NCBI GenBank assembly: GCA_029261995.1
Contig: JAJDAF010000036.1
Span: 248,001-312,000, forward strand
From: Candidatus Zhuqueibacterota bacterium
GTDB lineage: Bacteria > Zhuqueibacterota > Zhuqueibacteria > Oceanimicrobiales > Oceanimicrobiaceae
DNA: 64,000 bases
Direction: 5' to 3'
Positions 18,167 to 26,396 of the stretch are shown here, piece after piece. Both the position numbers and the translations under genes were made by a program. A model generated the notes under the pieces. That model saw nothing but the letters and a program-made list of their open reading frames with translations, ran no database searches and was not told the origin of the DNA. Position 1 is the first letter of the stretch. The number at the start of each line of letters is the position of its first letter.

Positions 18167-19249
18167 GTGAAAGGTCTCTCCGCATGCGACATCCGGCTCT
18201 GCTTCTTTATTCTGCTGTTGTGCAGCCCAGGCGTGCAGCTTGTAGCCCAGGAGCAAGCGTCTTGGCGCACAAAGACAAGACTGCAAACGAGCTACGAATT
18301 CGATGACAACATTCGCGAGAACCCCAACGACTCGCTTGGCCTGATCAAAGATTCATCTGTTCGATTCATCTTCCACTCGAAAGCCACCCGCCGTGCAGCG
18401 AAGTCGCGGCTGGCATTCGAGTACCAGGGCGGCCTGCAGACCTATTTTCAGAACTCTCTCGAAAACAAGCTAATCAACGAAATCAAGGCTTCGACACTCG
18501 TTCGGCTCGGACGCCTGCAACTTGGCGCACGCGGCAACGGCAGGCTGAAAATCTACTTGAGCGACGTGCTTGACTATGCGTCCGGAAATCTCGAGGTGTT
18601 TGTGCGTCCACCGGCTTTTACCAACCTGCAGGCCGAAATTGGCGTCAAGACAGACGGAATCACCTATCAGAATCACAGCATTTTCGACTTCTCAGCAGTT
18701 CAGGTCAGCGTAGCTCTATCGCGCAAACTCACGCCCGGCTTGAGCTTACGGCTGGCCCTGACGCGCGGAACACGCTCTTACAACCGGCTGGCCCAGGTTT
18801 TCAATTCGGAGATTGACAACTTGCGAGAAACTCGCGTGCGGCAAAAGGATGAGTCATGGCAACTCCGGTCGATGGCAAGCTACAGTCGGGGCTTTGTCAT
18901 CAACTTAACCTACATGTTTCAACATCTGGACTCTAACAGCTTTGGCTACACCTTCAACAGGCATCAGGTGTCCGTCGTTTTTGGTGTGCCCCTTTCACGC
19001 AAGACCTGGTTGCGGGGATTTGGCGCAGTGCAAATCAAGAATTACGCTGAAGACAGTCAGCCTATTCTCACAACGGACCTCGATACCGAACGCGACGAAA
19101 GCAACTTCCTGATCATCGACCTTTCCCGAGATCTGACTGACAATCTCACCGCAATCGCTCGCTTCGCCACCTACCGCAACGAATCGGTCACGCGTGACCT
19201 GTTCTACCGCAAATCGCTCCTGACTCTGGGCTTCGATTTCAGGCTCTGA
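18167..19249 (+). CDS. outer-membrane beta-barrel protein, unknown role
   Basis: A 360-residue exported protein. The GTG start at 18167 gives a signal peptide with hydrophobic core CFFILLLCSPGVQLV, cleaved near VAQ (about 27). The mature part alternates polar and hydrophobic residues in about 14-18 strands and ends in GFDFRL, a C-terminal strand compatible with BamA recognition, although the last residue is leucine rather than phenylalanine. The N-terminal strand contains SYEFDDNIRENP, similar in style to proteins annotated as outer-membrane beta-barrels in this kind of genome. It is coupled to the coiled-coil gene upstream. Transported substrate, if any, is unknown. Confidence 0.78.
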   Translation: MKGLSACDIRLCFFILLLCSPGVQLVAQEQASWRTKTRLQTSYEFDDNIRENPNDSLGLIKDSSVRFIFHSKATRRAAKSRLAFEYQGGLQTYFQNSLENKLINEIKASTLVRLGRLQLGARGNGRLKIYLSDVLDYASGNLEVFVRPPAFTNLQAEIGVKTDGITYQNHSIFDFSAVQVSVALSRKLTPGLSLRLALTRGTRSYNRLAQVFNSEIDNLRETRVRQKDESWQLRSMASYSRGFVINLTYMFQHLDSNSFGYTFNRHQVSVVFGVPLSRKTWLRGFGAVQIKNYAEDSQPILTTDLDTERDESNFLIIDLSRDLTDNLTAIARFATYRNESVTRDLFYRKSLLTLGFDFRL

Positions 19250-19287
19250 CAGGCACGAGATTCTTCAAGAAAGTAGAGCTGCCGTGC

Positions 19288-19319
19288 TCAGAAATCTGAG
19301 GAGACCTTCAGATTTCTGA
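19288..19319. promoter_or_regulatory. tandem palindromic site, probable enhancer of the sigma-54 promoter
   Basis: TCAGAAATCTGA (19288-19299) and TCAGATTTCTGA (19308-19319) are separated by 8 bases. Each arm is itself a dyad of TCAGA and TCTGA, and the two arms are exact reverse complements of each other. They lie 67-98 bases upstream of the sigma-54 promoter at 19386, the usual distance for binding of an NtrC-type activator. There is no T run, so it is not a simple terminator of the preceding gene. Confidence 0.6.
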
Positions 19320-19385
19320 CATTCCCACACGCTACCCAAGCGAGTTGGCACGATAAATCCGTGCCTATTCTTTCATCCTGAGTTG

Positions 19386-19402
19386 TGGCACGAGCGTTGC
19401 AT
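19386..19402 (+). promoter_or_regulatory. sigma-54 (-24/-12) promoter before the lipoprotein and type IX substrate genes
   Basis: TGGCACG-AGCG-TTGCAT matches the consensus TGGCACG-N4-TTGCW at every defined position; GG (19387-19388) and GC (19399-19400) are 10 bases apart. Transcription should start near 19412, about 35 bases before the ATG at 19447, which has an AGAGG ribosome site. Confidence 0.82.
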
Positions 19403-19446
19403 GTTGCCCCCAAAACCAACTTACCCGCCAACGCAAAGAGGCTTTT

Positions 19447-20304
19447 ATGAAGTACCGACTCTCTATCTTCGCCCTGCTCACGTTCACGGCGCTGTCTTCC
19501 TGCAACGCCATCGACATCTTTAGCAGCGGCGACGCTGAAACAGCAGGAACCGCCAGAGATGACAGCACCTTCCTGTTTGTTCAAATCACAGGTGGGATAG
19601 CTGGCGTCAGTCAACTGTTTGTCGTAACCGAATCCGGCGCGGCAGTTTTCGAGGACAGTTTCGGACCGGGCATCAGTTGGACAAAACAACTGTCCGCGGC
19701 CGAAGTGCAGGGTATCAAGACCAGCATGAAAGAGAACAGATTTTTCGATCTTGAGAACAACTATATCGATCGCCAAGTCGCGGACGCGTTTATCTACAGC
19801 ATAAATTTCCAGCAAGGTGGCCTGAACCACACCGTCACCACGGATAATTTCGGTGCTCCCGGAAACTTGCAGACGATCGTCAGCGAGGTTCGGAGTCTCA
19901 TCGACCTGACCAGAGAAAACGGTCTTGAAATTTCCCTGCAACTCAGCAAAAGCGAAATCGCCAGTGGCAAAAGCGTGGATATGACTTTGTTTGTCAAGAA
20001 CACCACGAATCTGCCTCTGGCTCTTAGGTTCAACGACGGGCAGATATTCGACTTTCGCGCCTTCTCCACCATGACCGCGAGTCCACAGGATTTTATCATT
20101 TGGAACTGGGCGCATGACCAGTTCTTTACACAAGCCTTGTGGCAGCTTGAGTTGACGCCTGGTGAGACAAAATCCTACACGGTGAGTTGGGATGGTAAAG
20201 GAAACGACGGCACGAGCCAGATCGGAACATTCCATATTGCAGCTTCGCTTGTCTCACGTCCCGGTGGCTCACCTGCCCAACAAACCCTGACGATTCGCGA
20301 GTAG
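19447..20304 (+). CDS. lipoprotein with BsuPI-type (proteinase inhibitor) domain
   Basis: A 285-residue lipoprotein: signal MKYRLSIFALLTFTALSSC with lipobox L-S-S-C at residues 16-19. The middle part (about 40-155) is not assigned. The C-terminal part (about 160-283) resembles the BsuPI domain: an Ig-like fold first described in an intracellular proteinase inhibitor of Bacillus, with the pattern SLQLSKSEIASGKSVDMTLFVKN, then LALRFNDGQIFDF and a tail of LTPGETKSY and W. In this setting the domain is outside the cytoplasm, so binding or scaffold roles are as likely as inhibition. First gene behind the sigma-54 promoter at 19386; the next gene starts 31 bases on. Confidence 0.8.
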   Translation: MKYRLSIFALLTFTALSSCNAIDIFSSGDAETAGTARDDSTFLFVQITGGIAGVSQLFVVTESGAAVFEDSFGPGISWTKQLSAAEVQGIKTSMKENRFFDLENNYIDRQVADAFIYSINFQQGGLNHTVTTDNFGAPGNLQTIVSEVRSLIDLTRENGLEISLQLSKSEIASGKSVDMTLFVKNTTNLPLALRFNDGQIFDFRAFSTMTASPQDFIIWNWAHDQFFTQALWQLELTPGETKSYTVSWDGKGNDGTSQIGTFHIAASLVSRPGGSPAQQTLTIRE

Positions 20305-20335
20305 TCACCTGACGTTTTAACTCCGAGGAGGAATC

Positions 20336-23300
20336 ATGACTTTCAGAGCACTTCGGTCAACACTGGCTGGCGTATTCGCAATTTGTCTGCTGGCGAATTT
20401 GTTCGCTGCTCCAGAACAAACCCGACAACTGACGATCCGGCAGCAGCATATTCTGCGCGCAATTAACCTCACCAGGTCCGGGATTTCTCAACCTGCATTG
20501 CAACCCTTTTCTGCTTCTTCGAAGACGATGACAACCAACAGCAACGGCGCAATCACAGGCATGTTGACCGGCTTGCAAGATCCCTTGTTCAGACCATATA
20601 TGCGCTCAGCAGTCGTGGTGGCCTGGACGGCGGACTCCACCCGTGGCGGCGTCGGATTTGCCACGGTTTTTCCCGACGGAAGCTACCGGATCGACGGACT
20701 CCCTGATGGCAACTACTACGTGCTGGCCGGCGCTGACGACTACCTCCCGAAGTTCTATGATGACGCCACCCGTTTCATCGACGCAACTCCGGTTCTTGTT
20801 ATCAATGGCGGAAACGCGGATGGAATTGATTTTGCCATGGAGAGAATTCCGCCAGGCACTGGCGCCATTTTCGGCACGGCTGTCGATGACCGTGGTGGCA
20901 CACCAATGGCAAACGTGTCTGTAAACGCTTTCTCACCACACAATCCATTCCAATTCGGGTTCGCGCAAACCGACCGGGACGGGAGTTTCCGAATCACCGA
21001 GCTTCGCGGCGGCGAGTATGTGCTGACCACCTATTTCGAAGGCTATCTGGCGGAATTTTACGATGACGCCGAGTCTCTGTCTGAAGCGACACTGCTCAAA
21101 GTAGAAGAACCGGGGGCGACCGGTCCACTCGAGATTTCGCTTGGCCGTGGCGGCATGATCTCTGGCTCCGCCACCGATGAAGACGGTGCGCCGCTGGCGA
21201 ATGTCTACGTCGAAGCGATGTCGAAAACCTGGTTTGATCCTGAGGGTCCCGATTCGTCATTTGCCGATGGCTGGGGCGCTGCTGTGACGGACGATTCCGG
21301 GAAATACCTGATCGGCGGCCTACCCTCGGGGGAATACTTGGTTCGAGCTCAAAGTCAGAACTCCTGGTGGCATGAGGAGAAATGGTACGACGATGTGCGA
21401 TCTCCTGATGAGGCGACACCGGTTATGGTGCGAAGAAATGAAGAAAGCACAGACATCGATTTCACCTTTCCGGACAGTGCAAGCGGAACAATCGCAGGCC
21501 AGGTGACCGCTACCGATGTCCACCCGCTGCACAATGTCGAAATTCTCGCCTTCCTCGCATCCGCTGGCAGACGCGGCACAGGCGAATTTATTGCGAGCGC
21601 GATAACCGATTCAGACGGCAACTATATATTGCATCATCTCCCTGAGGGTTCATACTTCGTGCAGGCAAGCCTTGCTTCGGGTTGGGAGTTTGTGCAGCGC
21701 TGGTGGCCAGATTCCGAAACCCGCGACAGTGCAGAGCTAGTGGTGGTAGACGGCGCCACAGACCCGGCTCCCACAGACTTTCGACTTCCGGTAACCGCTG
21801 CAACGGCGGCGATTTCCGGCACGGTTCACCAGGCATCGGGCGAAATACTACCGGACGCCTGGATTGAAATCAGTTCGGCTGAGGCGCCAACAGATGGCGC
21901 AGCCCGTGCTGTCTGGGCCTACGCGAACAGCGACAGCACGGGGCATTACATCGTAGAGAATTTGCCGGCTGGCAGATATGTGGCACAGGCGCAGTTCTGG
22001 CAACGCGAAAACCTCGGACAGCAGTGGTACGACCATGTCGATCGCAGGCAAGAAGCCGCGATTATCGAACTCACGGACGGCGACAGGCGCGAAGACATCA
22101 ACTTCGCTCTCGACATCCGACCATACTTTGGGTCCATTGCTGGCGCCGTAGAAGACAACGCCACTGGCGAGCCGATGGCGCGAGCCTACGTCGAGCTGAC
22201 CCGGCTTGATGTTCGGCTGATGGATGGACCGCTCTACCCGTGGCCGTTTTATGCGGTCACCAGCGACAGCGGAACCTATCGAATCGACGGGTTGCCACAA
22301 GGAGAGTATTTCGTGGCGGTTTACGCCAACGGCGCATTCGAATACTTTGAAGATGCGTTGACGGTAGAAAACGCCATCCCCGTCGCCGTCACGGGTGGTG
22401 AAGTGACACACGTTGACTTTGGCCTCAGCCGGCGCCATGACGGCCCGGGCAGCATTTCAGGTCAGGTTTACGACGAATATCACGATGGCCTGCTGGAAAC
22501 AGCCGTTGCGACGGCACGACCTGTTGCACAGCCGGCTGGTTTGCCCCACTCGGAAATGGTTTACACCGCGGTCATCAACCAGGATGGCAGATATGCGATC
22601 ACGGGACTTCCGACAGGAGAATACTATGTCATGGCCTTTTCGCCTGTGCATATCGGCGAATATTTTGATAGCGTCTTCGATCCGGCCGAGGCGACTCCGG
22701 TTCTGGTCGATAGCCTGCATCCCGCGACCGACATCAATTTCAGCCTGATGCCGGCATTGCTCGAGGCTGCCGACGGCCTCCGAGCTTCCAGGGCAACCAT
22801 TTCCGGCCACGTTTTGGATATTGAACAGCGCGGCCTGGGAGACGCCACAGTCTACATGCTCAACGAACGAGGCCAGCCGGTCACATACGCCCGCACCAGA
22901 TCCGATGGCAAATACGAACTGCGCAACGTGCCGACGGGCACCTACCGCCTGCGGGCAGGACACCCTGACTACGCCAGCCGCTATCAGGATGGCGCTACGA
23001 CATTCGAAGCGGCTTCGTCCATCCAGGTCAGCGGCGGTGATGTCGAAATCGATTTTTCCCTTCTGTCGAAAGCCACAACCCGTGTCGAGCCAAAACCAAT
23101 GGCGCCAAACTCCGTGCGCCTGCTTGGCAACTTCCCAAACCCATTCAACCCGACCACCCGTATCTCTTTCAGCCTGCCTGCGGAGATGAATGTGAATGTC
23201 ACTATTTTCAACCTGCTGGGCAGAAAGGTCCGGCAACTCTACCACGGACGCCTGAAAGCCGGATTGCACAACTTCAACTGGGATGGCCGGAATCAGCAGG

Positions 23301-23389
23301 GCGAACGAGTTACCAGCGGTATTTATTTCACGGTTCTGCAGACCCGTGACAATCAGCCTATGGTCAAACAAATGACACTCATGAAATGA
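20336..23389 (+). CDS. secreted multidomain protein with eight Ig-like repeats and a type IX sorting domain
   Basis: A 1017-residue protein with a signal peptide (about 1-25, ANLFAAPEQ) and an excellent ribosome site (GAGGAGG). From about 60 to 910 it holds eight repeats of 80-120 residues of the carboxypeptidase-regulatory-like type: each opens with a GxIxGxV element, has an S-D-G-x-Y-x-I-x-G-L-P-x-G-x-Y core and ends with an aromatic/acidic segment (such as FYDDA) followed by IDF-x-L. The last 90 residues start with LGNFPNPFNPTTRISFSLP and end with VKQMTLMK, a FlgD-like type IX secretion sorting domain. It should therefore be exported across both membranes and kept on the surface or released. 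No enzyme domain is present; adhesion or matrix formation is an inference. Confidence 0.9.
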   Translation: MTFRALRSTLAGVFAICLLANLFAAPEQTRQLTIRQQHILRAINLTRSGISQPALQPFSASSKTMTTNSNGAITGMLTGLQDPLFRPYMRSAVVVAWTADSTRGGVGFATVFPDGSYRIDGLPDGNYYVLAGADDYLPKFYDDATRFIDATPVLVINGGNADGIDFAMERIPPGTGAIFGTAVDDRGGTPMANVSVNAFSPHNPFQFGFAQTDRDGSFRITELRGGEYVLTTYFEGYLAEFYDDAESLSEATLLKVEEPGATGPLEISLGRGGMISGSATDEDGAPLANVYVEAMSKTWFDPEGPDSSFADGWGAAVTDDSGKYLIGGLPSGEYLVRAQSQNSWWHEEKWYDDVRSPDEATPVMVRRNEESTDIDFTFPDSASGTIAGQVTATDVHPLHNVEILAFLASAGRRGTGEFIASAITDSDGNYILHHLPEGSYFVQASLASGWEFVQRWWPDSETRDSAELVVVDGATDPAPTDFRLPVTAATAAISGTVHQASGEILPDAWIEISSAEAPTDGAARAVWAYANSDSTGHYIVENLPAGRYVAQAQFWQRENLGQQWYDHVDRRQEAAIIELTDGDRREDINFALDIRPYFGSIAGAVEDNATGEPMARAYVELTRLDVRLMDGPLYPWPFYAVTSDSGTYRIDGLPQGEYFVAVYANGAFEYFEDALTVENAIPVAVTGGEVTHVDFGLSRRHDGPGSISGQVYDEYHDGLLETAVATARPVAQPAGLPHSEMVYTAVINQDGRYAITGLPTGEYYVMAFSPVHIGEYFDSVFDPAEATPVLVDSLHPATDINFSLMPALLEAADGLRASRATISGHVLDIEQRGLGDATVYMLNERGQPVTYARTRSDGKYELRNVPTGTYRLRAGHPDYASRYQDGATTFEAASSIQVSGGDVEIDFSLLSKATTRVEPKPMAPNSVRLLGNFPNPFNPTTRISFSLPAEMNVNVTIFNLLGRKVRQLYHGRLKAGLHNFNWDGRNQQGERVTSGIYFTVLQTRDNQPMVKQMTLMK

Positions 23390-23540
23390 TGCTGCGAAGA
23401 GACACACCTCACGAGAAAGCTGGCCATCTGCTGCGGCGGACGGCGTGGCAACGTACATTACTTCTCTTCTCACGGACGAGAGGGTGGCCGGCTTTTCCCG
23501 CTCACAGCACCGGTCATAAACCGAATCGATTACAGCAACC

Positions 23541-24155
23541 ATGAACAAGAAAAAAACACGGCGTGTAAAACCACATCTCTTAGTCTTTCTCCTGCTATCG
23601 AGCCTGTTTTGCAATCAGGCACTGGCCAAAACCTGGGACGTCGCTGTGCTGGGCAGCTACAGCACTCACGGCGTTCTGGGCTACGGCCTGGGTTTGCGGA
23701 TTGGAACTCACCCTGTTGCCGGGCTCTATCTGGGGGCGAGGTTCCAGGCATTCCCCTTCAGTGATGAGACGGCGCGGGTGCCCTGCGAATGCATCCCGTC
23801 ACGCCACGCACCGGGGTACGAGCTTGTCAAGACGCTGAAGCAAATATACTTCGGCGGCCTGGAATCCGGGCTGGAGATGCGCATCGGGAAAGTCACTCTG
23901 AAACCGGCTCTGCTGCTGGGCCTGGCTCTACCACATATCGAGGCCGCGTTCCCGTCACCCGTTGATGGGCCAGCCATTGTGACAACCGAGAATGATGTTC
24001 GATGGATGACTTCGCCTGGACTGGTTATTTCTGTGCCGGTTTCATCGGCCAGCCTGGCGTTGGAGATCTATTACCACAACATCGTGCCATTTGACTCAGG
24101 ATCAGATGCGATTCGAGCGCTCGCTACCGGGCTGAGTCTGGGATTTTCACTCTGA
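23541..24155 (+). CDS. small exported beta-barrel-like protein
   Basis: A 204-residue protein with a basic N-terminus and signal peptide (hydrophobic core LLVFLLLSSLFCNQ, cleavage after ALA near residue 29). The mature part has about eight alternating strands rich in glycine and aromatic residues and ends LATGLSLGFSL, consistent with a small outer-membrane barrel. A cysteine pair (PCEC, about 79-82) may form a disulfide in a loop. I do not recognise a family. It lies 151 bases after the type IX substrate gene, the largest gap in this run of exported genes, with no promoter or terminator that I can defend in between. Confidence 0.72.
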   Translation: MNKKKTRRVKPHLLVFLLLSSLFCNQALAKTWDVAVLGSYSTHGVLGYGLGLRIGTHPVAGLYLGARFQAFPFSDETARVPCECIPSRHAPGYELVKTLKQIYFGGLESGLEMRIGKVTLKPALLLGLALPHIEAAFPSPVDGPAIVTTENDVRWMTSPGLVISVPVSSASLALEIYYHNIVPFDSGSDAIRALATGLSLGFSL

Positions 24156-24175
24156 CGGAAATTGGAGAATTTTTC

Positions 24176-24613
24176 ATGAACAACATGCTGAAACAACACA
24201 CCTGGCTTGCCTTCACTATCCTGGCGATGCTCATTGGCTGCGAGAGGAACGGACTCAATCCGTCACCAGGAGGCGGCTCGATAAATTGGGCAACCGCCTC
24301 CTACGAATTCGAACAGAAGCTTATCTGTTTTTGCGGACCACCCGCCGGAGAATTCCAGAAACTCAAGGTCATCAGCGACCAGATTGTGGAAATCAACGGC
24401 AAAGAACCCGTAGCTCTTGACTTGCAAGCGCTCAAAACCCTGAAGCTATTGCAGGAATTTGTTGATGGCATCAATCCCGACAGTGTCGCCGTTTACCGGG
24501 TGACCTTTGACGAAACCTACGGCTTCCCGAAAGATGTCTACATCGATTTCGATAGTAGGCTCGCGGACGAAGAAATCGGCTACGTTAACCGAAATTTCAG
24601 ACTGCTGAATTAA
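24176..24613 (+). CDS. lipoprotein of the DUF6174 type
   Basis: A 145-residue lipoprotein; signal with lipobox M-L-I-G-C (Cys22). The mature domain has the pattern of DUF6174: W-x-x-A-x-Y-E-F-E at about 39-47, ICFCGPPAGEFQKLKV with the conserved cysteine pair (about 51-53), a central helix with LKLLQEFVD, then VTFDETYGFPKDVYIDFDSRLADEEIGY near 110-137. The DUF has no established function; such proteins are usually periplasmic or surface lipoproteins. GGAG precedes the start, and the gene lies 20 bases after the small barrel gene, so they are co-transcribed. Confidence 0.82.
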   Translation: MNNMLKQHTWLAFTILAMLIGCERNGLNPSPGGGSINWATASYEFEQKLICFCGPPAGEFQKLKVISDQIVEINGKEPVALDLQALKTLKLLQEFVDGINPDSVAVYRVTFDETYGFPKDVYIDFDSRLADEEIGYVNRNFRLLN

Positions 24614-24665
24614 CTGGAAGAAGGACAGCACCCCAACTCAGTAAACACAGATTCGCGGAGGAATC

Positions 24666-25271
24666 ATGCTAAACAAGATCTCGCTTTTGGCGGTTTACAT
24701 CAGCTTGCTGCCCTGTCATGTCACTGCGCAAAATCGTTCTGACTGGCAAATATCGACCCTGGCCGGAGTTTTTTCTCCTAATCAAACTGAGCTACAGAAC
24801 GTTTACGGCAACGGTTTTGCGGGAAGCGTGACGGCTGCTGTGGGAATCGGCTCAAGCGGGCGGCTGCAGGTTGGGCTTGACCGCTTCCAACGCCGTGGTG
24901 ACCCATTTTACAATTCAGAGGATTTCAATGCCGGCGATGCCGCCGAACTTTCGATGACGGGTCTCTCTTTCACGCTGCAAAGCCATGCGCTGACCAGGAA
25001 TTACCCCAGGCTCTATTTCGGAGCAGGGTTGGACTATGTTTTTGCGAGGGAGAGTATCCGCGAACAAGAAATGAGCACTGGGCAGGCTGTCGGGGCCCAT
25101 CTTTCGATTGCTCCAGAGATCCGACTTAGTCAACGGCTGCACCTGGTTGCGCGGGCCACCTATCGATTTCTGGAAGTTACCTTCAAAAATGACAGAAGTC
25201 GCTACACTTTTGACCTCTCAGGAACCAATTTACTTATCGGCCTGGGTTACTCGTTCGGCAACCTCCGTTAA
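24666..25271 (+). CDS. exported beta-barrel-like protein
   Basis: A 201-residue protein with a signal peptide (MLNKISLLAVYISLLPCHVTAQ, cleavage near 22) behind a strong GGAGG ribosome site. The mature sequence alternates in the manner of an eight-stranded outer-membrane barrel and ends with the strand LLIGLGYSFGNLR. It shares general style, but no clear sequence identity, with the barrel-like protein at 23541. The function is unknown. Its position between two lipoprotein-type genes in the same direction suggests a common envelope complex or programme. Confidence 0.72.
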   Translation: MLNKISLLAVYISLLPCHVTAQNRSDWQISTLAGVFSPNQTELQNVYGNGFAGSVTAAVGIGSSGRLQVGLDRFQRRGDPFYNSEDFNAGDAAELSMTGLSFTLQSHALTRNYPRLYFGAGLDYVFARESIREQEMSTGQAVGAHLSIAPEIRLSQRLHLVARATYRFLEVTFKNDRSRYTFDLSGTNLLIGLGYSFGNLR

Positions 25272-25310
25272 TCTGACAAAGAAATCGAACCAAAAGATAG
25301 TGGTGTAGTT

Positions 25311-26303
25311 ATGAAACGAAATCTGGTTTTCCTTTTCTCTTGGCTGGCGCTGTTCCTGACCATCGCGGTGGACTATGATGCCGGCGAAAGCTACTGTGTC
25401 ATGTTCCCTCAAAACGGACGAGACATTTTCGGAGTAGCGCAGCGCAATATTGTCGTATTTGGAGAGGAGGAGGTAGCTCTGATCCCACAGGTGCATTTCG
25501 AAGGTGACGCCCGGGATTTTGGTATTCTGGTTCCTGTGCCATCGCAGCCGACCCTGGCGGCGGCAGAGGCAACCCTGTTCAGCGAAGCAAGCTTCATGAC
25601 GCAGCCTATTTTGCGCAATAGCAGTTCCGGGTGCGGCTGCGACAACAATGACGTTATCACTTCTCCGTTGTTTACGCGCGGCGGGCTGGAATCGGGAAGT
25701 ATTGTAGACGACACAGCGGGCGGCGTGACTGTTATCTCAGAGCAAGTTGTCGGCATGTTTCAAGCAGCAGTTCTTCAGGCAACCAGCCCCGTCGATTTGA
25801 CCGACTGGTTGAACCTGAATAACTACCATTTCGACCCTGAGGACCCGGAAGTTCTGAGCAGTTACATTGCCGACAACTGGTTCTTCGTTGCCATGAAGTT
25901 CGACTCGTCTCAGGTTCCGCCATGGGTCGATCGCTGGTGGAATGCAACGACCGCTCCAGCAAAGATCACCTTTGCCAATTCAGTCAACGAATTAAGCTAT
26001 CCTCTGAAAATATCAGCCATCAGCAGCCGTGAGCGCACCGAGGTGCTGGTTTACACAATCAGCAACGAGGCCATGCGCTTCCCACAGGCGAAGGTGGAAT
26101 ATGCAAACGAAATAGATGGTAACGAGGCGGAGGCTCTGGCGGCACAATACCCGGCATTTTCCGCGTACATTTCACCGGGCATGTTTGTGACTAAACTTCG
26201 CCGAACATTTGCAAAAACTGAAATGACTCAAGACTTCAAGATCACGACGACGGATGACCGCCGCGAATTCAGGGATGTCCGCTATGTCAACCGCGGCTGG
26301 TAG
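25311..26303 (+). CDS. exported DUF2330 protein
   Basis: A 330-residue exported protein with an N-terminal hydrophobic signal (about 5-20). Sequence features match DUF2330: an early AQRNIVVFGEEEVALIPQVHFEGDARDFGILVPVPSQPTL region (described here by its position, about 43-82), a cysteine cluster SGCGCDNN (about 104-111), then a segment in which the protein states its own W and Y rich core (NWFFVAMKFD, about 192). The function of the family is unknown; many members occur in bacteria with complex envelopes. No C-terminal membrane anchor is present here. It is one of the run of exported genes after the sigma-54 promoter at 19386. Confidence 0.8.
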   Translation: MKRNLVFLFSWLALFLTIAVDYDAGESYCVMFPQNGRDIFGVAQRNIVVFGEEEVALIPQVHFEGDARDFGILVPVPSQPTLAAAEATLFSEASFMTQPILRNSSSGCGCDNNDVITSPLFTRGGLESGSIVDDTAGGVTVISEQVVGMFQAAVLQATSPVDLTDWLNLNNYHFDPEDPEVLSSYIADNWFFVAMKFDSSQVPPWVDRWWNATTAPAKITFANSVNELSYPLKISAISSRERTEVLVYTISNEAMRFPQAKVEYANEIDGNEAEALAAQYPAFSAYISPGMFVTKLRRTFAKTEMTQDFKITTTDDRREFRDVRYVNRGW

Positions 26304-26396
26304 AGAGCATTCGATGGATCTCCACAGCTCATTTCAGCGTAGAATATCGATACTGGCAATTTTGGCCGCAATCTTAAACCATCAGGAATATAGAAA

